Shown one piece after another: positions 1 through 6,207 of a stretch of DNA of 64,000 bases. The position numbers and the translations under genes are program-made. This DNA is from an uncultured bacterium. GTDB taxonomy: Bacteria; Bipolaricaulota; Bipolaricaulia; UBA7950; UBA9294. The notes beneath the pieces are model-generated. The model did no database searches, was not told where the DNA came from, and was given only the letters and a program-made list of their open reading frames with translations. How positions within the stretch are numbered: position 1 is the stretch's first letter; every line of letters begins with the position of its first letter. The stretch spans positions 1 through 64,000 of the forward strand of contig CAIOGO010000004.1 of the NCBI GenBank assembly GCA_903857865.1, given 5' to 3'.

Positions 1-345
1 AGTCCACGAGTAGCTCGCCATCCCCGACGAGCCACCCGTCAACGCCAGTTGCTGGCCCACGCAGACCGGTCCGCCGTTCGTTGCGGTTGGGGTCGGCAGC
101 GCATTGACAACAACTGTCGTGGTTGCGGGCGCACTGCTTGTGCAGCCGCTCGAGTTTGTGACCGTGAGCGAGTACACGCCGGCCATCGACAAGGTCGCGC
201 TCGAAGACACGGTCGGGTTCTGCGCAGTTGACGTGAATCCATTGGGGCCAGTCCACGAGTAGCTCGCCATCCCCGACGGGCCACCCGTCAACGCCAGTTG
301 CTGGCCCACGCAGACCGGTCCGCCGTTCGTTGCGGTTGGGGTCGG
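1..345. repeat. 249-bp tandem coding repeat (83-residue Ig-like unit)
   Basis: Bases 1-96 and 250-345 are identical except position 30 (a) versus 279 (g), giving an exact 249-base (83-codon) period in frame with the surface protein. The repeat encodes an Ig-like module starting PTPTATNGGPVCVGQQ. Such identity between neighbouring modules points to recent duplication or gene conversion; further copies probably lie beyond the left edge. Confidence 0.9.
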
Positions 346-1371
346 CCGCGTGCCGACGGTCACGTTCTGTGAGCAGGAGGCCGAACAGCCGCCTGCGTTG
401 GCGACCGTCACGCCCAACTGAACGGTGGGTCCGTTCCCGGATGTCCACGTGATCTGGCGGGTACCTTGCCCGGCGGTGATCGTGCCTCCCACAATGGACC
501 AGACGTACGCGGCACCCGGGCCGGCATCCGCCACCGAAGCGAGGTTTCCGGTGCTTGCCGCGCACACGCCGGTTGGCGACGAGATGGCGCATGTCGGTAT
601 TCCGTAGACCGTCACGTAGCCGGCCTTCACCTCGGTGTCTGTCGTCCCCAGAGCATCCGTCACGGTCAGCCGGACAGTGTATGAACCCGCCTGCGCGTAC
701 GTGTAGCTGGGGTTCCTGGCTGTGCTGTCTACGGTTCCGTTCCCATCGAAGTCCCATGCGTACGCGTACGCCACCGTGTCCTTTCCGCCGGTCGTGAGGT
801 CAGTGAACTGCACGGTGAGGGGAGCGCATCCGCTCGTCGGCGTCCCCGTGAAATTGGCGTTAAGAGAGGCGTAGACAATGACGTTCGGGTAGTTGCCGAT
901 GCACTTCGACGGGGCGTTATAGGGGACACAGTCTCCAGTAGTACAGCCGGCATTGGCTGACCACTGCACGTAGATGTTCCGGATCTCCACGCTCTGGTTG
1001 CACGGCCAGGTGATCGTTCCCACCAGGAAATCACTCGCGCCACCATTCCAGTCCGTCGTGACCGTGCTTGCGAGATTCTGTTGCGTGAGAAGGTCGTTGA
1101 CCCAGACGTCGACGACCAGCATCACGCAGTAATACGTTCGGTTGCCTTCGAGTCTTACGTACAGATCGGCTGTCTGGTTGCCTCCGACGCACGAGGCGAT
1201 ACTGCCAAGGTATACGCTGACTACTCTGACATCCTTCGCATCGCACCCGCTGATGCACCGCGGGTAGGTCTGTGCTGCGGCTTCGGGCGCGGGGAGTGCG
1301 AAGAAGAGCGACACGAGCAGGACTCCCACGAGGAGAGGTCCCCAACAACACTTGCGTACGATCGACACCAT
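1..1371 (-). CDS. Large secreted PKD / Ig-like repeat surface protein, partial (3' end beyond window)
   Basis: The frame is open from the ATG at 1371 to the window edge (457 codons, no stop). The N-terminus has a signal peptide: basic MVSIVRK, a hydrophobic core around residues 10-26 and an AEA-type cleavage site near residue 33. A Cys-containing beta-rich region follows, then a PKD domain (about residues 170-255, with the diagnostic WDFDGNGT and YTYAQAGSYTV segments), then Ig-like/SprB-type repeats beginning PTPTATNGGPVC. It is probably a cell-surface adhesin or matrix protein. A strong AGGAGGT lies 9 bases before this ATG. An in-frame ATG at 1515 with AGGAGG at 1521-1526 would add 48 residues before the signal peptide. 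The gene sits behind a riboswitch at 1531-1610, so its expression is probably set by a cyclic dinucleotide. True length is unknown. Confidence 0.85.
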   Translation of the reverse strand, partial: MVSIVRKCCWGPLLVGVLLVSLFFALPAPEAAAQTYPRCISGCDAKDVRVVSVYLGSIASCVGGNQTADLYVRLEGNRTYYCVMLVVDVWVNDLLTQQNLASTVTTDWNGGASDFLVGTITWPCNQSVEIRNIYVQWSANAGCTTGDCVPYNAPSKCIGNYPNVIVYASLNANFTGTPTSGCAPLTVQFTDLTTGGKDTVAYAYAWDFDGNGTVDSTARNPSYTYAQAGSYTVRLTVTDALGTTDTEVKAGYVTVYGIPTCAISSPTGVCAASTGNLASVADAGPGAAYVWSIVGGTITAGQGTRQITWTSGNGPTVQLGVTVANAGGCSASCSQNVTVGTRPTPTATNGGPVCVGQQLALTGGPSGMASYSWTGPNGFTSTAQNPTVSSSATLSMAGVYSLTVTNSSGCTSSAPATTTVVVNALPTPTATNGGPVCVGQQLALTGGSSGMASYSWT

Positions 1372-1519
1372 GCGACCCCCACCTCCTTGGGAAGCAGCCA
1401 TCGCCAGAGGCGAACGGGAAGACTCAGAGAGACAAGCCGGTGAGATCACGGTTCGGAAAAGAGAACGCCACACCCCTCGCTCTTCACCACCGGGTCGCCT
1501 CATGGCGATAGCCATGTCT

Positions 1520-1534
1520 GCCTCCTATTGAGGC
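1520..1534 (-). promoter_or_regulatory. Ribosome-binding-site sequestering hairpin (expression platform of riboswitch 1)
   Basis: On the minus strand GCCTC (1530-1534) can pair with GAGGC (1520-1524), hiding the AGGAGG used by the ATG at 1515. The same GCC is the 3' strand of the aptamer closing stem, so the two pairings exclude each other. Ligand binding would therefore free the site and switch translation on. This is structural inference from base pairing only. Confidence 0.5.
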
Positions 1535-1610
1535 TGGCAGCCCAGCGTCCTACATGAGGTCTGTGGCTTTGCGTCCTGCCCTCGCGGGCAGTTTGCCCTT
1601 TTCAGCCGGT
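1531..1610 (-). promoter_or_regulatory. Cyclic di-GMP-I (GEMM-I) riboswitch 1, G20 type
   Basis: The minus strand shows the GEMM-I core: AAAAGGGCAAAC, then the hairpin CTGCCC-GCGA-GGGCAG with a GNRA tetraloop, then GACGCAAAGCC, a second arm, and a closing stem GGCTG (1603-1607) with CAGCC (1532-1536). With Vibrio Vc2 numbering, position 20 is G (complement of 1597) and C46-A47 are present, as expected for c-di-GMP recognition. The aptamer begins 10 bases after the stop of the upstream RHH/MshEN gene, with no promoter seen in between, so it is read as part of the same transcript and controls the PKD surface protein. Confidence 0.88.
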
Positions 1611-1619
1611 CTTTCTGCG

Positions 1620-1949
1620 CTACGCAGACTCCGACTTGCGTCCGCGGGTCTGAATCAACAGTGCGCGCTCGAGGGCCTCGGGGGGAACCAACTGCTCTTC
1701 CAGCAGTATATCGCCGAGAAGCTTCTGCGTGAACTTCGTCTGCTGCAGCTCCAGTCCCCTAGCCAGGTCGGCGTGCGTCATCACTCCAAGGTCGACGAGG
1801 ATCTCGCCGAGGCGCTTCTCGCACTCGAAGTGCTGCTCGAGGATCGAGAGGATGACGCTGCTTCGGCTCTTGCGTTCCCTCTTCCCCTTGGCATCCACCT
1901 GTTTGATGAGGTATGCATCCTCATCGCTGTAGTAGATTGTCGTCTGCAT
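1620..1949 (-). CDS. Ribbon-helix-helix + MshEN-like domain protein under riboswitch control
   Basis: 109 residues. Residues 1-43 look like a ribbon-helix-helix (CopG/Arc type) DNA-binding fold: a short beta strand TTIYY followed by two helices with SRSSVILSILEQHF. Residues about 46-103 form two MshEN-like repeats: the first, RLGEILVDLGVMTHADLA..LELQ, fits the c-di-GMP-binding pattern RLGxxLxxxGxxxxxxLxxxLxxQ; the second (LLGDILLEEQLV..ALERALLIQ) is degenerate. MshEN is known as the N-terminal c-di-GMP sensor of type II secretion/pilus ATPases; here it stands alone with a DNA-binding head. The inferred role is a cyclic-dinucleotide-responsive regulator. The gene has its own riboswitch and terminator upstream and is followed directly by a second riboswitch. 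Confidence 0.8.
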   Translation of the reverse strand: MQTTIYYSDEDAYLIKQVDAKGKRERKSRSSVILSILEQHFECEKRLGEILVDLGVMTHADLARGLELQQTKFTQKLLGDILLEEQLVPPEALERALLIQTRGRKSESA

Positions 1950-1977
1950 CTGTCTCTCCTCTCATCGCCGCGCCGGC

Positions 1978-2016
1978 AAAACGAAAAGCCGGGTTCCAGT
2001 CTCCTGGTAACCCGGC
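1978..2016 (-). terminator. Rho-independent terminator, expression platform of riboswitch 2
   Basis: On the minus strand GCCGGGTT (2009-2016) pairs with AACCCGGC (1988-1995) around an inner CCAG/CTGG stem, followed by the T-rich run TTTTCGTTTT (1978-1987). The 5' arm of this hairpin contains the GGGTTA of the riboswitch closing stem, so aptamer formation and termination compete. Ligand binding should relieve termination (ON switch). Confidence 0.85.
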
Positions 2017-2105
2017 CACCTCACGACTCCCACACAGACCTGGGTCATGAGGCCCGTAGCTTTGCGCCCCCACCTCACGGTAGGTTTGCTCTTTTCAGGC
2101 TATCG
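2005..2105 (-). promoter_or_regulatory. GEMM-I riboswitch 2, A20 variant (possible cGAMP sensor)
   Basis: On the minus strand: TAGCCTGAAAAGAGCAAACC, hairpin CCTACC-GTGA-GGTGGG (GNRA loop), GCGCAAAGCTACGGG, a second arm, and GGCCGGGTTACC at the 3' end. The closing stem can be TAGCC with GGTTA. Aligned to Vibrio Vc2, G19 and G21 are kept but position 20 is A (complement of 2090), while C46, A47 and C92 are retained. A20 is the substitution associated with cyclic AMP-GMP recognition in Geobacter GEMM-Ib riboswitches. It starts about 8 bases after the predicted transcription start and overlaps a terminator. Confidence 0.88.
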
Positions 2106-2119
2106 AACTGCGTGGTTGC

Positions 2120-2148
2120 ACTATATCCGCCGTATATCCTGATGTCAA
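2120..2148 (-). promoter_or_regulatory. Sigma-70-type promoter of the riboswitch operon
   Basis: The minus strand has TTGACA (2148-2143), a 17-base spacer and TATAGT (2125-2120). Transcription would start near 2113, just before the A20 riboswitch. This is the best-scoring promoter by eye in the window and is divergent from mutS. Confidence 0.85.
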
Positions 2149-2181
2149 GAGAGAGACGCATTTAGCGTTCGGCTCGCCTTT

Positions 2182-2210
2182 TTGCGGCCCCCAGCTCGGG
2201 ATTCTATACT
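2182..2210 (+). promoter_or_regulatory. Probable mutS promoter (TATACT) giving a leaderless or near-leaderless mRNA
   Basis: TATACT lies at 2205-2210, with a weak TTGCGG 17 bases upstream at 2182-2187. The predicted start of transcription falls on or next to the mutS ATG at 2218, and no Shine-Dalgarno sequence precedes that ATG. Confidence 0.5.
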
Positions 2211-2217
2211 ACAGATC

Positions 2218-4752
2218 ATGCCCGACGACGCAGCTCCCTCACCGATGATGAAGCAGTACCTGCGGTTCAAGGCGGAGCACGCCGACGCGATCCTTCTCTT
2301 TCATCTGGGGGATTTCTACGAGGCCTTCTTCGAGGACGCAGAGACGGTGGCCCGTGAGTTGGACATCGTCCTGACGTCGCGCAACGGCCACCCCATGGCC
2401 GGCGTCCCCATTCGTCGCGGAGAAGCCTACGTCAGTCAGCTTCTTCGAAAGGGCTACAAAGTGGCCATCTGCCAGCAGATGGAGGATCCCAAGACGGCGA
2501 AGGGCCTCGTGAGGCGCGAGGTGATCCGCGTCGTTACGCCGGGCACCGCCATGGACGATGCCGTTCTCGACGTCGGGACGAACAACTACCTTGCTGCCGT
2601 ACTGTCGGAAGAGAGGGACGCGCGCTACGGGCTAGCGTTTCTCGACCTGTCGACGGGCGAGTTCGGCTGCACTACGGTGGCCGACGGAGGTGCGCTTCGG
2701 AGCGAGCTCGCGCGTCGTGACCCCAGTGAGGTCTTGGTCCCGGATCGAAGCGATGCGGCGCTGGAGGCCGCGCTGGCCGGCCGCTTGGTGACTCGAGTTC
2801 CGCTGGAGACGTATTCCGCCACGGCGGTTCCGACGGCCGACCCTCGGGCCGACGAAGCCGCATTGCGGGCCGCGGGAGCGGTGCTGCGATACGTTGAGGA
2901 AACCCAACAGTCGGCGCCCGCACACGTGCGCCCCGTCGAGTGGGTCGCGACGGCCGAGCACGTGAACCTCGACCCCTTCACCGTGGCGAGCCTGGAGCTC
3001 GTGCGGCCGATGCGCGCGGGGCAGGAGCGCGGCACGCTGTTCCACGTCCTCGACCGAACCGGCACCGGGATGGGGCGGCGCTTGTTGCGGCGACGGATCC
3101 TCGCGCCGCTCGCCGATCGCGTCGCGATCGAAGCGCGCCTTGATGCGGTGGAACGGCTCGTGGAGGACAGCCTCCTGCGGGAGGAGATCCGAGGGTGTCT
3201 GGATGATGTCCACGATCTCGAGCGGCTGGTGGGCAAGCTGGGCGCGGGCCGCGTGCGTCCGCTCGATCTTCTCCGCCTCCTGCGATCGCTCGATGTCGCC
3301 CCGCGAGTCCTGTCCCTCCTGGCGCGCGACGCCGCCACGCGCAATGCGCGCCTTCTGCTCGAGGTGCAGGAGCGGATGGCGGCGCCGGAGATCGGTGTTC
3401 TGGCAGCCAGATTCTCGCGGATGCTCGTGGATCAGCCGCCCGTTGACGTGCGTGATGGAGGAATGGTTCGCCCCGGCTATAGCGAGGACCTTGACCGCAT
3501 CCGCGAGGAGGTTCGCCTGCTGCGCGACCGGCTGTCTCACCTCGAGAGCGACGAGCGCGTGCGGACGGGCATCTCGTCTCTCAAGGTCGGGTACAACCGC
3601 GTGTTCGGCTACTACTTCGAGGTGACCCGGCCGCACTTGAGCAAGGTGCCGCCAGAGTACGTGAGGCGCCAAACCCTAGCCAACGCGGAACGCTTTGTGA
3701 CCGACGAACTGCGCGGTTGCGAGGAGCGGATCGCGGGAATGGAGGAGCGCGCTCTGGCTCTGGAGTCAAGCCTCTTCGACGCGGCCGTCGAGGCGCTTCG
3801 TGAGGCCATTCCCCTCCTGCAGTCTCTGACCGATGCGGTGTCCGAGCTCGACTTTCTGCAGTCTCTGGCGGACGTGGCGCATCGATACCGCTACGTGCGG
3901 CCGACGTTCACAGATCGCCATGCGGTCGAGATTCGGGGGGGGCGGCACCCAGTGGTGGAGCGGATCGAGGAGTTCGTCCCGAACGACCTCCTTCTTCCCG
4001 AGGGGCGAGACCTCGTGATCCTCACCGGGCCGAACATGGCTGGGAAGTCGGTCTACCTGCGCCAAGCGGCCCTGATCTCCCTCATGGCGCAGATTGGATC
4101 GTTCGTCCCGGCCGAGAGGGCCACGTTGCCTGTCGTCGACCGCGTGTTTGCTCGCGTCGGGGCGAGCGACATGCTCATTGCCGGCGTGAGCACGTTCATG
4201 ATGGAGATGCTCGAGGTGGCCGCCATTCTCGAACGAGCCAGCACGCGCAGCCTCATCATCCTGGACGAGATGGGGCGCGGGACGAGCACGTTCGACGGGG
4301 TGTCGATCGCGTGGGCGGTGGCCGAGGAGTTGGCGCGCAAGGTGCGCGCCAAGACGTTGTTCGCCACGCACTACCAAGAGCTGACGCGTCTCGCGGAGGA
4401 GATCCCGAACGTCGTCAACCTGCACGTTGCGGTCAAGGAGCTGGGAAAGGACGTGGTGTTCCTTCACAGGGTGGAGCCGGGCACGGCGCCCGGGAGCTAC
4501 GGCGTCCACGTGGCGCGCCTTGCCGGCCTGCCGGTGCACGTCACCGACGCGGCGGATCGCATCCTTGCCGACCTCTTGACCGAGGCCCCGCTATCGCGCA
4601 TCGGCCGCGCCGAGAAACCGGCGGAGAGCCCTCCGCTCTTCGGCACCGAGGATCACCCGATCCTCAAAGCGCTTCGCAGGATGGACTTCGATCGGACGAC
4701 GCCGCTCGAAGCGTTGGAGAAGCTCGCAGAATGGAGGCGTCAGCTCGGCTGA
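2218..4752 (+). CDS. mutS: DNA mismatch repair protein MutS
   Basis: 844 residues, the usual length for MutS1. It recognises mispaired bases and small loops and recruits the downstream repair machinery. The mismatch-contacting F-x-E is F33-Y-E35 in GDFYEAF; the ABC ATPase domain has Walker A TGPNMAGKS near residue 604 and Walker B LIILDEMGRGTST near 680; the C-terminal helix-turn-helix dimerisation region follows. The ATG at 2218 is preferred to an in-frame TTG at 2182 because TATACT at 2205-2210 would place the transcript start at 2218. The stop codon overlaps the start of rsmH by one base, so the two are translated together. No mutL is seen in the window. Confidence 0.97.
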   Translation: MPDDAAPSPMMKQYLRFKAEHADAILLFHLGDFYEAFFEDAETVARELDIVLTSRNGHPMAGVPIRRGEAYVSQLLRKGYKVAICQQMEDPKTAKGLVRREVIRVVTPGTAMDDAVLDVGTNNYLAAVLSEERDARYGLAFLDLSTGEFGCTTVADGGALRSELARRDPSEVLVPDRSDAALEAALAGRLVTRVPLETYSATAVPTADPRADEAALRAAGAVLRYVEETQQSAPAHVRPVEWVATAEHVNLDPFTVASLELVRPMRAGQERGTLFHVLDRTGTGMGRRLLRRRILAPLADRVAIEARLDAVERLVEDSLLREEIRGCLDDVHDLERLVGKLGAGRVRPLDLLRLLRSLDVAPRVLSLLARDAATRNARLLLEVQERMAAPEIGVLAARFSRMLVDQPPVDVRDGGMVRPGYSEDLDRIREEVRLLRDRLSHLESDERVRTGISSLKVGYNRVFGYYFEVTRPHLSKVPPEYVRRQTLANAERFVTDELRGCEERIAGMEERALALESSLFDAAVEALREAIPLLQSLTDAVSELDFLQSLADVAHRYRYVRPTFTDRHAVEIRGGRHPVVERIEEFVPNDLLLPEGRDLVILTGPNMAGKSVYLRQAALISLMAQIGSFVPAERATLPVVDRVFARVGASDMLIAGVSTFMMEMLEVAAILERASTRSLIILDEMGRGTSTFDGVSIAWAVAEELARKVRAKTLFATHYQELTRLAEEIPNVVNLHVAVKELGKDVVFLHRVEPGTAPGSYGVHVARLAGLPVHVTDAADRILADLLTEAPLSRIGRAEKPAESPPLFGTEDHPILKALRRMDFDRTTPLEALEKLAEWRRQLG

Positions 4753-5708
4753 TGGACAACCACGGCGTCGCGTCGCGTTCCGAGCACATTCCCGTGCTCA
4801 CCCAGGAGGTCGTCCGGTACCTCACGACGGGCCGCGGAGGCACGCTCGTCGACGGCACGGTCGGCTTGGCCGGACACGCTGAAGCTCTCCTACAGGCGGA
4901 CCCCGACGTGCGCGTCGTCGGCATCGACCGAGACCCCCACGCGCTCGAACGCGCGACGGAGCGCCTGCGGCGTTTCGGCGGACGCGTCGACCTCGTGCAC
5001 GGGAACTACGCCGACATCGGCGAACACCTGGCGCGCCTCGGCCTGGGGTCCGTCGACGGCATGCTCCTCGATCTCGGCGTATCCTCGATGCAGCTCGACG
5101 ACCCGGAGCGCGGGTTCAGCCTTCGTGCCGATGGCCCCCTCGACATGCGCATGGATCCAACGTGCGGTCCGACGGCCGCGGAGTGGCTGGCCACGACGAG
5201 CGTCGACGACATGGCTCGAGCGATCGGCCAGTACGGGGAGGAGCGATACGCGCGCCGCATCGCGCGAGCCATCGAGGCGGCGCGCGGGCGAAGCCCGATC
5301 CAAACGACAACCCAGCTTGTCGAAGTCGTTCACCGCGCCGTTCCAGGGATCTACTTTGCGCAGCGCATCGACCCGGCGACGCGCACGTTCCAGGCGCTAC
5401 GCATCGCCGTCAATGGAGAACTTGTCGCGCTGGAGCGGGGGGTGCGGGAAGGGTTTCAAGCCCTCGCTCTCGGCGGCACCTTCGTCGCGATCAGCTTCCA
5501 CTCCCTCGAGGATCGCATCGTGAAGACCTTCTTCCGCGAGCGCGCGGCCTCCTGCGTCTGTCCGCCCGATTTCCCCGAATGCCGCTGCGGGAAGAAGGTC
5601 GAGGCCGAAATCCTCACCCGCAAGCCCATTGTCCCCTTGGCTCTCGAAATCCAGAAGAATCCGCGCGCTCGCAGCGCCAAGCTGAGAGTTGCCCGCCGGG
5701 TTGCGTAG
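4752..5708 (+). CDS. rsmH: 16S rRNA (cytosine1402-N4)-methyltransferase RsmH (MraW)
   Basis: 318 residues. It methylates N4 of C1402 in the 16S rRNA P-site using S-adenosylmethionine. Family hallmarks are HIPVLTQEVV at the N-terminus, the SAM-binding DGTVGLAGHAEALL (Thr-Val replaces the more usual Thr-Leu/Phe of DGTxGxGGH), LLDLGVSSMQLD, FQALRIAVN and SFHSLEDRIVK. The ATG at 4752 shares a base with the mutS stop (TGATG). rsmH normally opens the division and cell wall cluster; here mraZ is absent, mutS takes its place, and the ftsL-like gene and ftsI follow. Confidence 0.96.
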   Translation: MDNHGVASRSEHIPVLTQEVVRYLTTGRGGTLVDGTVGLAGHAEALLQADPDVRVVGIDRDPHALERATERLRRFGGRVDLVHGNYADIGEHLARLGLGSVDGMLLDLGVSSMQLDDPERGFSLRADGPLDMRMDPTCGPTAAEWLATTSVDDMARAIGQYGEERYARRIARAIEAARGRSPIQTTTQLVEVVHRAVPGIYFAQRIDPATRTFQALRIAVNGELVALERGVREGFQALALGGTFVAISFHSLEDRIVKTFFRERAASCVCPPDFPECRCGKKVEAEILTRKPIVPLALEIQKNPRARSAKLRVARRVA

Positions 5709-5772
5709 GGTCTTCGCGAGACCGACAACTGTCCCTACGGTGGCCGTCGTCCTCGTCTACCCTTCGGGTGAG

Positions 5773-6207
5773 ATGGCCTACTCTTCGAGGTTCCCCGTGC
5801 AGGACCGTGCCTGGCGTCGTCGACGGCGCGCCAGCTCGTGGCTGAGTCGCCTGAGAGAGAGTCGCCCGCGACTCCGCAGTGCGTTCAGTCGAAGGCACGG
5901 CCGCGGGCGCCGATTCTCGTTCGCGCCATCGCCGGACTTGGTTCTTGTGGTGTTGGCGAGCCTCGTCATCGGGGGTCCCTCGTTTCTCTACGTTTGGCAG
6001 GGAGCGAAGCTTCAGCAGTTGACGGCGGAGCGGGAGGCCGCGCGTGCGGAATTGACACAGCTCGAGGAGATCAACCACTCGCTCGAACTGCAGATCGAGG
6101 AAGGATTCTCTCTGCAACGGCTGTCGCGGTACGCGATCGGCCAGTTGGGGATGGCTCCTCCTACAGAGGTCCACTATGTACACGTCCCGAAAAGCGACCT
6201 CCCCTGA
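5773..6207 (+). CDS. FtsL-like septum protein (short membrane protein with coiled coil)
   Basis: 144 residues. A basic cytoplasmic N-terminus (many Arg) is followed by one membrane segment (LVLVVLASLVIGGPSFLYVW, about residues 57-76) and a heptad-type stretch (LQQLTAEREAARAELTQLEEI), the classic FtsL/DivIC plan. Sequence identity in this family is always low, so the call rests on topology and on position between rsmH and ftsI. It would bridge the divisome to the transpeptidase. The reading frame is open back to a TTG at 5689, but the ATG at 5773 preceded by GGTGAG is the better start. Its end overlaps ftsI by 32 bases. Confidence 0.75.
   Translation: MAYSSRFPVQDRAWRRRRRASSWLSRLRESRPRLRSAFSRRHGRGRRFSFAPSPDLVLVVLASLVIGGPSFLYVWQGAKLQQLTAEREAARAELTQLEEINHSLELQIEEGFSLQRLSRYAIGQLGMAPPTEVHYVHVPKSDLP

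Noticed and set aside
39-284. Small minus-strand ORF inside the first 300 bases
   Set aside because: It is a wrong-frame reading of the 249-bp coding repeat of the surface protein.
4311-4751. N-terminal extension of RsmH into mutS
   Set aside because: The extra 147 codons are out-of-frame mutS sequence; the ATG at 4752 aligns with the family.
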